A stretch of 64,000 bases of DNA, taken from NCBI GenBank assembly GCA_964496875.1, contig CAZCBH010000019.1, positions 1-64,000 on the forward strand, read 5' to 3'. Made by a program: the position numbers and the translations under genes. A model generated the notes under the pieces. That model saw only the letters and a program-made list of their open reading frames with translations, did not search any database and was not told where the DNA came from. Shown piece after piece: positions 1-8,692 of the stretch. Position 1 is the stretch's first letter. Every line of letters begins with the position of its first letter. This DNA is from RI-106 sp964496875. GTDB lineage: Bacteria; Cyanobacteriota; Vampirovibrionia; Obscuribacterales; Obscuribacteraceae.

Positions 1-270
1 CGTTCGGTAGAACTCTCTTTTATTTCGACTGCGCCTGCCTGCTTATCTAGCCTGAACAGAGTCGGATCAGTCGTCTTGCTGGTCTCCGGATGCTCTAGCA
101 TCTATATCCCTGGAAGGTATTGTTGTTTTTTGTCGTTGATTTATAGAAACATGATCCCTGGATATAGTGGGTTCAGGGCGATCATATAATTTTTCTGTGA
201 CCAAAAAGTACCGAAGATGCTTGACCGGATTAAATTCCAACCAAGCGATCAACGGCAGGAGAGACTTAAT
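1..270. other. left edge, no gene recognised
   Basis: This stretch lies downstream of the amidase gene, which ends at 271 on the minus strand. Short open frames exist on both strands, but none has a plausible ribosome binding site or a protein-like composition. I see no clear hairpin with a T-tract that would terminate the amidase transcript. Confidence 0.4.
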
Positions 271-2763
271 CTAGACTACTGGTGCGTTACCATAACGACG
301 TCTTTCTCTGTCGAGATTGCGCAGACCAGGTCCCATATAAGAGCTGCGACCATGGAAAGTGCGTTTGCCGTCACCCATTTTGACAATTTCAAGATCTACC
401 TGGGCCAGACCCTTGTTGCGATCGAGACCGATGGCGCGAGCCGATGCCACCGAAAGGTCTATGCTGCGCCCTTTCACGTGGGGTCCGTCATCGTTGATGG
501 TGACTACTACCGAATCACCGGATTCACGATCGATAACTCTTACTTTGGTGCCGAAAGGCAGAGTACGATGGGCGGCGGTAAGCTCTGAATTGGGACGATA
601 AATTTCTCCATTGGCGGTGGGTTTACCGGCTCCGGACCAGTATATGGAGGCTGTTCTGTCGCGGTAGACCTTGCCTTCCATAGCTCTATCAGGACTCCGA
701 TCATCTACATCGGACCTTCTGTCGCGATACTCGCCCTCTCTTTGCTCCGGCTGCCTTACTGTATAGTCGGTGGACTTGCCGAGATAACGGGTGACGCCTT
801 TGGCAACTGCCCGGGCAAGGGAGTCTTGATAGCCGCTATCTCGGATTTTCTGAGCGTCTGTGGGACTGCCTAAATTAGCCAGTTCGAGGAACACGGCAGG
901 AGCATCGCCGGCGGTGCTCTGGAAGGGCTTGCCTTTCCAGCTATGGGTTTGATACTTGCTACCGCGATCGCCGGCACCGGTCTCTTTGACCAGAGTATCT
1001 TGCAAGACCTCTGCCAGGCGCTTGCTGTCTTGTTTGGAATAGAGAGTCAGGATGCCGTTTACGTCGGCAGACGCACTGTCGGCATGAATAGCAAGAGCCA
1101 GATCCGGACGAAACTGATTGAACTTGGCTTTTATGCCTTCCGGAGTGACATAGACATCACTGTCTCGGGTCAGCTTCACTGTGGCGCCAAGCCTTTCTAG
1201 CTCCGCTGCCACCTTTCTGGTCATCATCAAAGTAAAGTCTTTTTCCTGCCAGCCATTTTTTACAGCACCGGAATCATGACCGCCGTGCCCTGCGGCAAGA
1301 GCTATGACCTTTCCACGCAGAGGCTGATCGCCTGTGGCTTCCGGTCTGTCTCGGGTATCTTCTCTGCGGTCATCGGTTCTTGGTTCAGGACCCGGTTCTC
1401 TCCGGTCTCTTTCGTCTCTTTGATCTCGTTCTCTGGCATCGGGCTCACTTCGCTCCGGCTCGCGGGCTCTTATAAGAGTGCTTCTCGGTGTTAGCGGCTG
1501 ACCGGGAGACCAGAGATCGCGATATTCATAACCTTCGTTGTAGCCGACCGGCTTCTCACCGCTGCGCAAATTCATCGGATCAGGCCTGAGGTCACTTTCG
1601 TAATAGGGCTTGCCTTTATCTTTTCTGATACCCATAGGATCGGGGGCAAGATCAGGGTCGTTGTAGGCCGGCGCTTTCGAATCGCTTCTATAAGCCGGAG
1701 CGGCTTTATCGTTGTCGCCTTTGAGGGCATCTTTGTACTTATTATGATAGAACTCGCGCCAGTAATCCTGCCAGTAAGTGCTGGTTCCGTCACCATCCTT
1801 GCCGTTGAAGCTCAAGGTCGTGTCTCTGGGCACTCGGCCTTCTGTGCGAGTATCACCATCTTTAGGCTGGGCGCCGGTGGGCAGGTCTTCTGATCTTATG
1901 CCGCCGTCTTTGCGTTGCGTTCCGGTAGGTAGGTCCTCTGGTTTGATACCTGCTTCTTTAGTCTGGGTACCAGCTATGGGGGCTTTCTCCGGCGGTCTCA
2001 AAACCCATACTTGCTGTCCGTACTCTTTCTCTGAGAATACCTGGTCGAACTTGCCCCTGGTCATCTCGGTGCTTTTGGGATCGTGATGGATGACCGTACC
2101 GTCTTTCCCTACTACGCCGATATCGGAATTGGTGCCGCCTTTGCGCCAGTTGGTATTGAGCTTGCCTCCCACGACAACATCGCCTGCCTGGGCGTCTTTG
2201 GCACCATGAATAGTCCACCCCTGGGCAATCAGACGAGCCATAATGTTTTTGGGATTGGCTCCATGCACTTTATAGCCCAGTTTCTGAAGCATCTCGGCCA
2301 CGGCTGCACCGCCGCCGACCTTTCCGTCCTCTAAGTATTCTCTATATTCGCTCTCCTGCCAGGGCTTCTTGCCTAAATTGCTCTCGGCGGAGCCCAGTAC
2401 AGCTTTCTGCCCTTCGGAAATATTCTTGACTGTTTTAGATTCGGTACCAAGGTCCGCCAGATCGAGGCTGCCTTCATGCCTGTCATGCCGGCCGGTGATC
2501 TCTACCCCGGGAAGCTTCGCCACGACGCCATCTACTGATGCTGCCAGCCGAATCTCAGAGTTGCTTGCCAGGGGCGGTACATAGAGCTTGTTATCTTGCA
2601 AGAGAGAGACGACATTGTCGCTTTGCACATCTTGCCGACCGGCTCTATCCTCACGCCCGTCGAAAGCCAGGTCGAAACTGGGCTTTTCAGCACCTTTTTC
2701 AACAGAATCGCGCTGCGATTCCTGTGGGACGAATTTCGGATTCGAGGCCAGTTGTTCCACCAT
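271..2763 (-). CDS. N-acetylmuramoyl-L-alanine amidase with C-terminal RlpA-like domain
   Basis: An 830-residue multidomain cell-wall protein. Residues about 485-665 form an Amidase_3 domain, which cleaves the amide bond between N-acetylmuramic acid and the stem peptide. The zinc ligands read as H493 (AGHGGHDSGA), E507 and H560 (LAIHADS), with E627 as the catalytic Glu (FLELANLG). Residues about 697-800 are an RlpA-like double-psi beta-barrel with the signature NDDGPHVKGRSIDLS. Residues about 134-255 look like a CHAP/NlpC-type peptidase fold, but the nucleophile position reads VGGGAAV, and the whole protein contains no cysteine. The middle (260-480) is low complexity, with a 16-residue near-repeat around SEDLPTG and a charged R/D/E stretch. 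No signal peptide follows the chosen ATG, which is odd for a wall enzyme; a different start or non-classical export is possible. Confidence 0.85.
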   Translation of the reverse strand: MVEQLASNPKFVPQESQRDSVEKGAEKPSFDLAFDGREDRAGRQDVQSDNVVSLLQDNKLYVPPLASNSEIRLAASVDGVVAKLPGVEITGRHDRHEGSLDLADLGTESKTVKNISEGQKAVLGSAESNLGKKPWQESEYREYLEDGKVGGGAAVAEMLQKLGYKVHGANPKNIMARLIAQGWTIHGAKDAQAGDVVVGGKLNTNWRKGGTNSDIGVVGKDGTVIHHDPKSTEMTRGKFDQVFSEKEYGQQVWVLRPPEKAPIAGTQTKEAGIKPEDLPTGTQRKDGGIRSEDLPTGAQPKDGDTRTEGRVPRDTTLSFNGKDGDGTSTYWQDYWREFYHNKYKDALKGDNDKAAPAYRSDSKAPAYNDPDLAPDPMGIRKDKGKPYYESDLRPDPMNLRSGEKPVGYNEGYEYRDLWSPGQPLTPRSTLIRAREPERSEPDARERDQRDERDRREPGPEPRTDDRREDTRDRPEATGDQPLRGKVIALAAGHGGHDSGAVKNGWQEKDFTLMMTRKVAAELERLGATVKLTRDSDVYVTPEGIKAKFNQFRPDLALAIHADSASADVNGILTLYSKQDSKRLAEVLQDTLVKETGAGDRGSKYQTHSWKGKPFQSTAGDAPAVFLELANLGSPTDAQKIRDSGYQDSLARAVAKGVTRYLGKSTDYTVRQPEQREGEYRDRRSDVDDRSPDRAMEGKVYRDRTASIYWSGAGKPTANGEIYRPNSELTAAHRTLPFGTKVRVIDRESGDSVVVTINDDGPHVKGRSIDLSVASARAIGLDRNKGLAQVDLEIVKMGDGKRTFHGRSSYMGPGLRNLDRERRRYGNAPVV

Positions 2764-2878
2764 ACACCGGGATTCCTGAAATGGGGGGCATCTATATATT
2801 TAACCTGCGAACATAACCACAACGTGACAGCCCTGTCACAAATGCCCCTGAACGCCGCCAGTGCCTGGATTCGTGGTC

Positions 2879-4438
2879 TCAGTCATAAATCCCCTCTACC
2901 GACCACATACGATTCAAATGATTCAGGGTGAGCAGGATCATCTCGACATTGCTCTCGTGCCCTGCCGGTTTGACCATGGCCGTGTAGTAGGACTTTCGCA
3001 CCGGCTCCTCCCACCATAATCCTGAAAGACGCTCGGCGGAAGTCACTTTCATGACTCGATACCAGCGACTGTCAAAGGTGATGGAGACAGGCTCCGATCC
3101 ATAAAGCTCGACCAGGGCTGGTTCGGGTCGGGGAAAACGCTTCAACACAAGACCGGAGGCCAGCCCCTTGCCGTCGAGAATCTTGAGAGCATAGTCGCTG
3201 CCCAGGTCCTCTACCGGCTCTTTCTGGCTGTGCCTGAGATCGAGCGGCTGCCAGTTGCCTGCCAGTTCGGGAAAGTATTGATCTTCTGCCACCGGATGAA
3301 CAATAGCCCCTTCGCCCAGCCTTGTCTCCATACGCTGAAGCAGATAGGCAAAAGCGCTGCGGTTGATAATCTGGTGTTGATCAGAATCAAGATCCTGATC
3401 CGGCACGGCAAGATCAATCTGTTCGAAAGACTCTGGAGTAGTACGAGAGATGACCAGTTTAACGGCGGTAAACTCCCGGACAAGCGGCGTCGCCTCTAGA
3501 GAGAGGCGCAGGACCTCAAGGAGGAACTTACCGTGATTAGATGGTTTCACCAGCCGAATCGGCCTCTCTTCGAAGAGGAGATCGTCACTATAAAAGGAAA
3601 CCGTCATCTCTTCTGCGCAAAGACCGGCTGCCACCAATTCTGCCACCAGGCGTTCGATTAAGGACTTTATCACAAAAATAGTATCGGTGAGAGACTCCAT
3701 CGGTCCACCCAGATCGAGAATACACTGGAAGCTTTTCTCTATAAGAGGCAACATCGGTCGAAACTGATCAAGTCCGCAAGCCAGGTTATAAGCGCGCTCT
3801 CCTTCGACGCCGAATTTATGGCGAATCTGATCGAGGGTGAGATCTAAATAAGCTCCTATCGTCTTTATTCCAAGCAACCTCAGAGTCTCTTTGCTCTCCT
3901 GACAGAGGGGAAGCAAGCCCGGTGGCAACCCGGCCATAAAACGCCTGTCCTCTCCCCGCGGTATCATAAGCCAGCGGTGTCGAGTTACCCGTGAGGCTAG
4001 AGCAGCGGCAAATGCACTATCGGCGATGCCGATAACGCTCTCAGTATAGCCCCGGGCACTGACCAGCCGCAGCAGGTCCCGACAGAACTTTCCCTCCCCG
4101 CCTGTATAGGCCAGACCCTCGGCATCGAGAAAGATCTCGCCGATATCGCCGCCGGATACCCGGGGAGAAGAGACCACCAGATCCGCCACCAACTGTCGCT
4201 GGGCTTCTATACAGAGAGCCGGCTCATAGTCTCTATAAAGCAAATTGGCACAGCTCCCTCGTGCTTGAGAAAGACGCATGCCCGGCTGAATAAAATATCG
4301 TGAGGTCTTCGGAGAGCAATAAAGCACCCGGGAACGGCCGCCAACGAGAACGAAGGGTTTACCCTTTAGTTCGGGGTCGTGTTTTTGATGTACGACGATC
4401 GGGAATCTGGGGATACGTAAACAAGCTATTCGAGACAT
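2879..4438 (-). CDS. imuB: ImuB-like Y-family DNA polymerase homologue
   Basis: A 519-residue protein that aligns with the Y-family polymerase (DinB/UmuC) fold. The catalytic carboxylates are not conserved: the first motif reads SRIACLRIPRFP instead of carrying the usual Asp, and the second (normally S-I-D-E) reads GGDIGEIFLD at about 97-105. This is typical of ImuB, a catalytically dead polymerase that bridges ImuA, the beta clamp and DnaE2 in damage-induced mutagenesis. The N-terminus of the family sits at the chosen ATG, so its 80-base overlap with the end of imuA appears genuine. No dnaE2 lies in the window. Identification as ImuB rather than an active DinB rests on the missing acidic residues and the imuA neighbour. 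Confidence 0.85.
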   Translation of the reverse strand: MSRIACLRIPRFPIVVHQKHDPELKGKPFVLVGGRSRVLYCSPKTSRYFIQPGMRLSQARGSCANLLYRDYEPALCIEAQRQLVADLVVSSPRVSGGDIGEIFLDAEGLAYTGGEGKFCRDLLRLVSARGYTESVIGIADSAFAAALASRVTRHRWLMIPRGEDRRFMAGLPPGLLPLCQESKETLRLLGIKTIGAYLDLTLDQIRHKFGVEGERAYNLACGLDQFRPMLPLIEKSFQCILDLGGPMESLTDTIFVIKSLIERLVAELVAAGLCAEEMTVSFYSDDLLFEERPIRLVKPSNHGKFLLEVLRLSLEATPLVREFTAVKLVISRTTPESFEQIDLAVPDQDLDSDQHQIINRSAFAYLLQRMETRLGEGAIVHPVAEDQYFPELAGNWQPLDLRHSQKEPVEDLGSDYALKILDGKGLASGLVLKRFPRPEPALVELYGSEPVSITFDSRWYRVMKVTSAERLSGLWWEEPVRKSYYTAMVKPAGHESNVEMILLTLNHLNRMWSVEGIYD

Positions 4439-5228
4439 TGGCGCTGAATCCGATTTCCACTCTCTGACCGAGACCGTCTCTAGCCAAATCAGCTTTTACG
4501 GACGGAACGATCATGACACTATTATCGATACCTTCTCTTGTGGAGAAACTATCGCTCCACTGGAAACTGGCCCGGGTCTGGGCCCCCCAGGAACTGTTCG
4601 AGTTCTCGGGTCCGGAACGTGTACGGGTATCCTTGAGCAGGATCAAAGCGGTTCTCGAACGCTCCAGGGATCTGTGCAAACGAGCATAGACTCTATCATT
4701 GACGAAAGAAGATCCACCCAGATCGAAAACGACAACATCGAAAAGAGCGCACTTAATCAACTGCTCCGCCACCCAGCAAGCTTCTTTTCTCAAGGCTACT
4801 CCGGTTATCTCGCCCTTCTGCGTAGCGTCCAGGCGCTGACTGACCCGCACCGCCATGAACCGCCCCCGGTGCCGGCTCTTTCGAGGAGCCAGATTAGCCG
4901 GCATCGCTCCGCAGATGCCCTGCTCGACAAAAGCCCAGTCGGCGGCGACCAATCGGCTGAAAGTATCTATATAAGCGACATTCAATCCGGAAAGGCACCA
5001 ATAGGCAATAGCGCTTCGCAAAAGAGTAGTCTTGCCAGAAGAGGCGGCACCGGACCATTCGCTGATTGCCCGCCTGGGCAGACCCCGCACGATACCGGCA
5101 TCGATATCGCCGATACCGGTGCGCAAAAGTTTTTGACTGCTGCCCTGCTCCTGCCCGACAAGCCATTTGCCGGGGAACAATTGCTCCAGATGCTGCCTGA
5201 GGGCGGTCACATTCGCTTTACTAGTCAT
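4359..5228 (-). CDS. imuA: ImuA-like RecA-fold protein
   Basis: A 289-residue RecA/SulA-type ATPase-fold protein with a Walker A at 60-68 (GAASSGKTT) and a hydrophobic strand ending in Asp (VVVFDLGG) as likely Walker B. In the ImuA-ImuB-DnaE2 mutasome it helps couple the error-prone polymerase to RecA-coated DNA. It is the upstream partner of imuB and overlaps it by 80 bases. Its promoter region is cut by the assembly gap, so a LexA box could not be looked for. The product could also be called SOS-associated RecA-like or SulA-like. Confidence 0.8.
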   Translation of the reverse strand: MTSKANVTALRQHLEQLFPGKWLVGQEQGSSQKLLRTGIGDIDAGIVRGLPRRAISEWSGAASSGKTTLLRSAIAYWCLSGLNVAYIDTFSRLVAADWAFVEQGICGAMPANLAPRKSRHRGRFMAVRVSQRLDATQKGEITGVALRKEACWVAEQLIKCALFDVVVFDLGGSSFVNDRVYARLHRSLERSRTALILLKDTRTRSGPENSNSSWGAQTRASFQWSDSFSTREGIDNSVMIVPSVKADLARDGLGQRVEIGFSANVSNSLFTYPQIPDRRTSKTRPRTKG

Positions 5229-5272
5229 CCTGTCTCTCGTTATCCAGGTAGATCTATAAACAAAACAAAACA

Positions 5273-5372
5273 NNNNNNNNNNNNNNNNNNNNNNNNNNNN
5301 NNNNNNNNNNNNNNNNNNNNNNNNNNNNNNNNNNNNNNNNNNNNNNNNNNNNNNNNNNNNNNNNNNNNNNNN
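5273..5372. other. assembly gap of 100 N
   Basis: Exactly 100 undetermined bases, the usual scaffolding placeholder. True distance and content are unknown, and the two flanks need not be close in the genome. The stretch 5229-5583 holds no gene I can support: it consists of the imuA upstream region, this gap and a simple repeat. Confidence 0.98.
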
Positions 5373-5456
5373 GCAGGAATCGCTGAGGAGATCAACGATG
5401 CCTGAAAGAAAGAGCTAGAAACAAAGGCAGGCAGAGGCGCCCTCTTGCTTCTTCCT

Positions 5457-5500
<44 letters not shown>

Positions 5501-5583
5501 TACTTATGTATTTTTCGAAGTAGACCAATTAAACCATACATTTGTATGCCTGTCAATTTTTTCTCGACTATCTTCGAATCGCT

Positions 5584-8500
5584 CTATTTGCGGTTACGGG
5601 CATGGGTAGAAACCAGATCGGCATAATATTTAAGGTCCTCCATTTTGCCCTTCCTCTGACCGAAATAAATATCGGTATAGAGCTGCATGAACTGATCAAG
5701 ACTGTCAGGCAGACCAGACGGCGTGGGTTGCCCCTCCCGGGAAAGACGATCGACAGTCTGGCGCACCCTGAAAGTAAACTCGGTCGGTGTCTCCTGGGGC
5801 TCCCGATCGAGACTGGTGCTGGTCTTCACCGCTTTCAATACCTTCTTGTAGTGCTTCCACTCCTGCCCCCTTACCCGACGAGCACGCCACCAGGCGAGCA
5901 GCTTCGGCAAGAACTTACGACCGAGAACGAAAAGCATGGCGATTAGAGCAAGCAACCCTAGAATCCAGGTGGCAATGTTCAGGGCCTGCTCCAGCAATCT
6001 CTTCTTTTCTTCCTCATTCAATCCGAGGTCTTCTTTGATATCATCGGCGGTGTATTCGGTCTCCCGCTTCTGAGCGGGCAGAAAACCCTCCGGAGTCGGA
6101 TCGAAAGGCACCCAACCGAACTCCGGTATATATGATTCGGCCCAGGACTGAACGTCCTTGCCTCGAACCGTCCGGGTACCGGAGACATGATCCAGTTCAC
6201 CAGGGGCGAAACCGACCACAAGCCGGGAAGGTATACCGACACACCGGTTCAAGATCACAAAAGCGCTGGCGAAATGAGAGCTCTGACCACCTTCATCACT
6301 CTCCAGGAAACTCCTGACGGAATCCTCGGAATCATCATACTTGGCATCGTAGTTTATTTTGTAATTATCACGCAGATAATTGGCTAGCTGTTCGCTCTGA
6401 ACGAACCAATTATACTCCGGCGATGTATTGGATTCTGCTGTCTCGAAAACGGTATCGCTTATGGTTTCAGGTAGCTGCAAATAAGGAGCGAAGTTATCGC
6501 GAATCACCTCTTCTTGGACAGCTCCCATCGGCGGACGCTGACGCATATATGCGGTATTGAAAATGGGCAGCTCGGTTTTTACTTTGAATTTAGTCCTGGC
6601 TTTTAAATCGGCGGTTACTCTCATCACTCCCAGCCGGTCGACACTCAGCTCTTTCTGGTTGACGATTACCTCCTGGGGTATCCAGGCGCCGGGCACGACT
6701 TTGCCGATTGATGAGGTCAGGACCTCGACTTCCTGGGTCATAGAGATGGAAGGATACTTGGGTGGGACAGAAAGCGCATCGGCGAGGCCTACTCTAAAAA
6801 GCGGTCTTTCCCGGGAGAGAAACTCGAACTTTCGTCCTTTGGCAATGCGAGAGACCAGATCCACGGGGTCGTCATCGGTCTCTTCCGACTTAGACTTCGC
6901 CTCCACGACAGGCGCAGGAACCGCTGTCGCAGTAGTACCGGTGCCGGTGCCACCTGTGCCCATCACTATGCCTTCCTGTTTAGAGATTGGACCGCTCTTC
7001 ATCAAAATAGAGCCCGTGCTTACCGGCTGCGGGGCCACCGCCACCGGTGCTGTCTGCCTGGTCGTTGCCGCCTTCTCGATGGCTTCCTTCAGACTCTCAC
7101 GCTGGACCACACCATCGACTACTTTGACGCTCTTCTCTTGTTTCTCTGTTTGCTTACCATTACTCTTATTCTTATTCTTATTCTTGTCCTTGTCCTTGTT
7201 GGCATTTTCTGCAGAAGCTTTACCAGAATGAGTCCAGTACCTGCCGTCGAACTTGTCGTAACACTGGCGTCTCAGATAAGCAAGTCGCCGCGATGTCACT
7301 TTCAGAATAGGCGCTTCGGAAGCAACGAAGGGATCGTGGGTATCGAGTACTTCGTCATCCTTGATCACGATGGACTTGCCTTCACCGTGGCCAGGACCAG
7401 CACCACCACCCCCGGAAGAACCACCTTTGCCGCCGGCGCCACCACTTTTAGCACCAGAGACTTTGCCTCCTTTGCCGTCTTTTGATTTGCCGGCAGATCT
7501 CGAACCGGATTTGGATTCGGAATCGGATTTCTTATCAGATACTGGAGCCCCTTTTCCTTTAGAAGGCTTTGCCTGATCTTTTTTCTTCTCAGGCGCCGAC
7601 TTCGCATCCGATTTTCCGACTTTCTTCTTATCCTGGGGTTTCGGCTTCAGTTCACCGGCATCATCTTTCTTGCCTTCCTCGCCTTTTTTAACTTCTTTAG
7701 CCTTGGGCTGGTCCTGCTTCTTACCGGGCTGAGGCTTACTCTTATCCTTATCTTTCTTCGGCTCCGGAACGCCCTTCTTATCTTGATTCGGCTGAGTCGA
7801 AGCGAGCTTCTCTTTGGTCTTCTCGTCTTTTTTCTCGTTCTTTTTCAGATTGGATAGAACCTGAGAGTTTTTCTGAAACCAATCCCTGGCCGATTGTCCC
7901 TTGTCTTGAGGCGGACGAGAACTCGGTCCCTGGGAGCCCATTGCCATGTCCAGCACATAGTCGGGGTTCAGGGTCTTGGCATAGGCCATAGTCATATCGA
8001 GAAAACTATCGATACGAGGCATGAACAGAAACATCATCGCTGCCAAAAGAGGGAAAAAAGCAAGCAAACCCAGTGTGCTGCCAAAACGATTACGACGGCG
8101 CCCACCACTGGATTTGGCAAAATCGAGCATGGGAGCATCTTCTATTTTTCTATCCAGCCAGGCGTTAAGGGTTCTCGATAGACAATCGAAATAGAGCATC
8201 AATCCACCAAGCAAAATATAGGAAAGCACCACTCCTCCATAGAGCAATCCTCGTGACACTGGAGCGGTTATGCAAAGGAGAAGCAGCCCTAAACCGGAAG
8301 AGAGATTGAGATCCGAACGGGATCTCATTTCAAAACACAGGCTGGAGAATACTCCTGCAAGAAAAATGACGAAAGGAGAGACGAAATCATATTCGGTGCT
8401 CAATGGACTCAAAAAGCGTTTGCCGGCAAGATAGCCCACGGCGATGATGCCGATGAAGGCGATTCTTCGCAACCATTTGTTGTCATCATTGCGGTAGAGA

Positions 8501-8691
8501 TAACTCAAATAGCTGCCGGTAAGAACCGTGACCATGAAAAGGACCCAGATCAGAGGCTCCACCCGGGAAAAATAGCAGGAAGACCCTACACAGAGCGCAG
8601 CCATTAAAAAAACGACTAAGCGCAGGGCAACGCTATGTTCCGGCGGTTCCTGAACTTCTTGTTGCTTGGGCTCTCTCTTGAACAGGTCCAT
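5584..8691 (-). CDS. transglutaminase-like (TgpA-type) membrane protein, catalytic Cys and His replaced
   Basis: About 1035 residues: several N-terminal membrane helices (DUF3488/TgpA_N type), a very long Lys/Glu/Gly/Ser-rich linker, a transglutaminase-core domain, one more membrane helix, and a C-terminal DUF4129-like tail. The core keeps the fold motifs (HFASAF, GIPSRLVVGFAPGE, GWVPFDPTPEG). However, the usual GxCxH reads G-Q-S-S-H, with Ser encoded at 6280-6282, and the usual HAW reads Q-S-W, with Gln at 6148-6150. Cys and His of the triad are therefore gone and only Asp remains. I chose the ATG at 8691 over one 42 bases upstream because it follows the DUF58 stop by one base and has GGAGG nine bases before it. 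Last gene of the moxR-DUF58-TgpA operon; the linker probably spans the periplasm. Confidence 0.85.
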   Translation of the reverse strand: MDLFKREPKQQEVQEPPEHSVALRLVVFLMAALCVGSSCYFSRVEPLIWVLFMVTVLTGSYLSYLYRNDDNKWLRRIAFIGIIAVGYLAGKRFLSPLSTEYDFVSPFVIFLAGVFSSLCFEMRSRSDLNLSSGLGLLLLCITAPVSRGLLYGGVVLSYILLGGLMLYFDCLSRTLNAWLDRKIEDAPMLDFAKSSGGRRRNRFGSTLGLLAFFPLLAAMMFLFMPRIDSFLDMTMAYAKTLNPDYVLDMAMGSQGPSSRPPQDKGQSARDWFQKNSQVLSNLKKNEKKDEKTKEKLASTQPNQDKKGVPEPKKDKDKSKPQPGKKQDQPKAKEVKKGEEGKKDDAGELKPKPQDKKKVGKSDAKSAPEKKKDQAKPSKGKGAPVSDKKSDSESKSGSRSAGKSKDGKGGKVSGAKSGGAGGKGGSSGGGGAGPGHGEGKSIVIKDDEVLDTHDPFVASEAPILKVTSRRLAYLRRQCYDKFDGRYWTHSGKASAENANKDKDKNKNKNKSNGKQTEKQEKSVKVVDGVVQRESLKEAIEKAATTRQTAPVAVAPQPVSTGSILMKSGPISKQEGIVMGTGGTGTGTTATAVPAPVVEAKSKSEETDDDPVDLVSRIAKGRKFEFLSRERPLFRVGLADALSVPPKYPSISMTQEVEVLTSSIGKVVPGAWIPQEVIVNQKELSVDRLGVMRVTADLKARTKFKVKTELPIFNTAYMRQRPPMGAVQEEVIRDNFAPYLQLPETISDTVFETAESNTSPEYNWFVQSEQLANYLRDNYKINYDAKYDDSEDSVRSFLESDEGGQSSHFASAFVILNRCVGIPSRLVVGFAPGELDHVSGTRTVRGKDVQSWAESYIPEFGWVPFDPTPEGFLPAQKRETEYTADDIKEDLGLNEEEKKRLLEQALNIATWILGLLALIAMLFVLGRKFLPKLLAWWRARRVRGQEWKHYKKVLKAVKTSTSLDREPQETPTEFTFRVRQTVDRLSREGQPTPSGLPDSLDQFMQLYTDIYFGQRKGKMEDLKYYADLVSTHARNRK

Positions 8692-8692
8692 A

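Noticed and set aside
67..252. 61-codon minus-strand frame at the left edge
   Set aside because: No ribosome site, no domain and no conserved context.
4674..5405. Plus-strand open frame running across the N gap, ending AGIAEEINDA
   Set aside because: Its first part is antisense to imuA and the join depends on an arbitrary 100 N. The ten residues after the gap could be the end of a real gene hidden in the gap, but this cannot be supported.
6557..7231. Long plus-strand open frame opposite the transglutaminase-like gene
   Set aside because: It mirrors the coding and low-complexity bias of the minus-strand gene, has Ser/Thr-rich repetitive content and no ribosome site.
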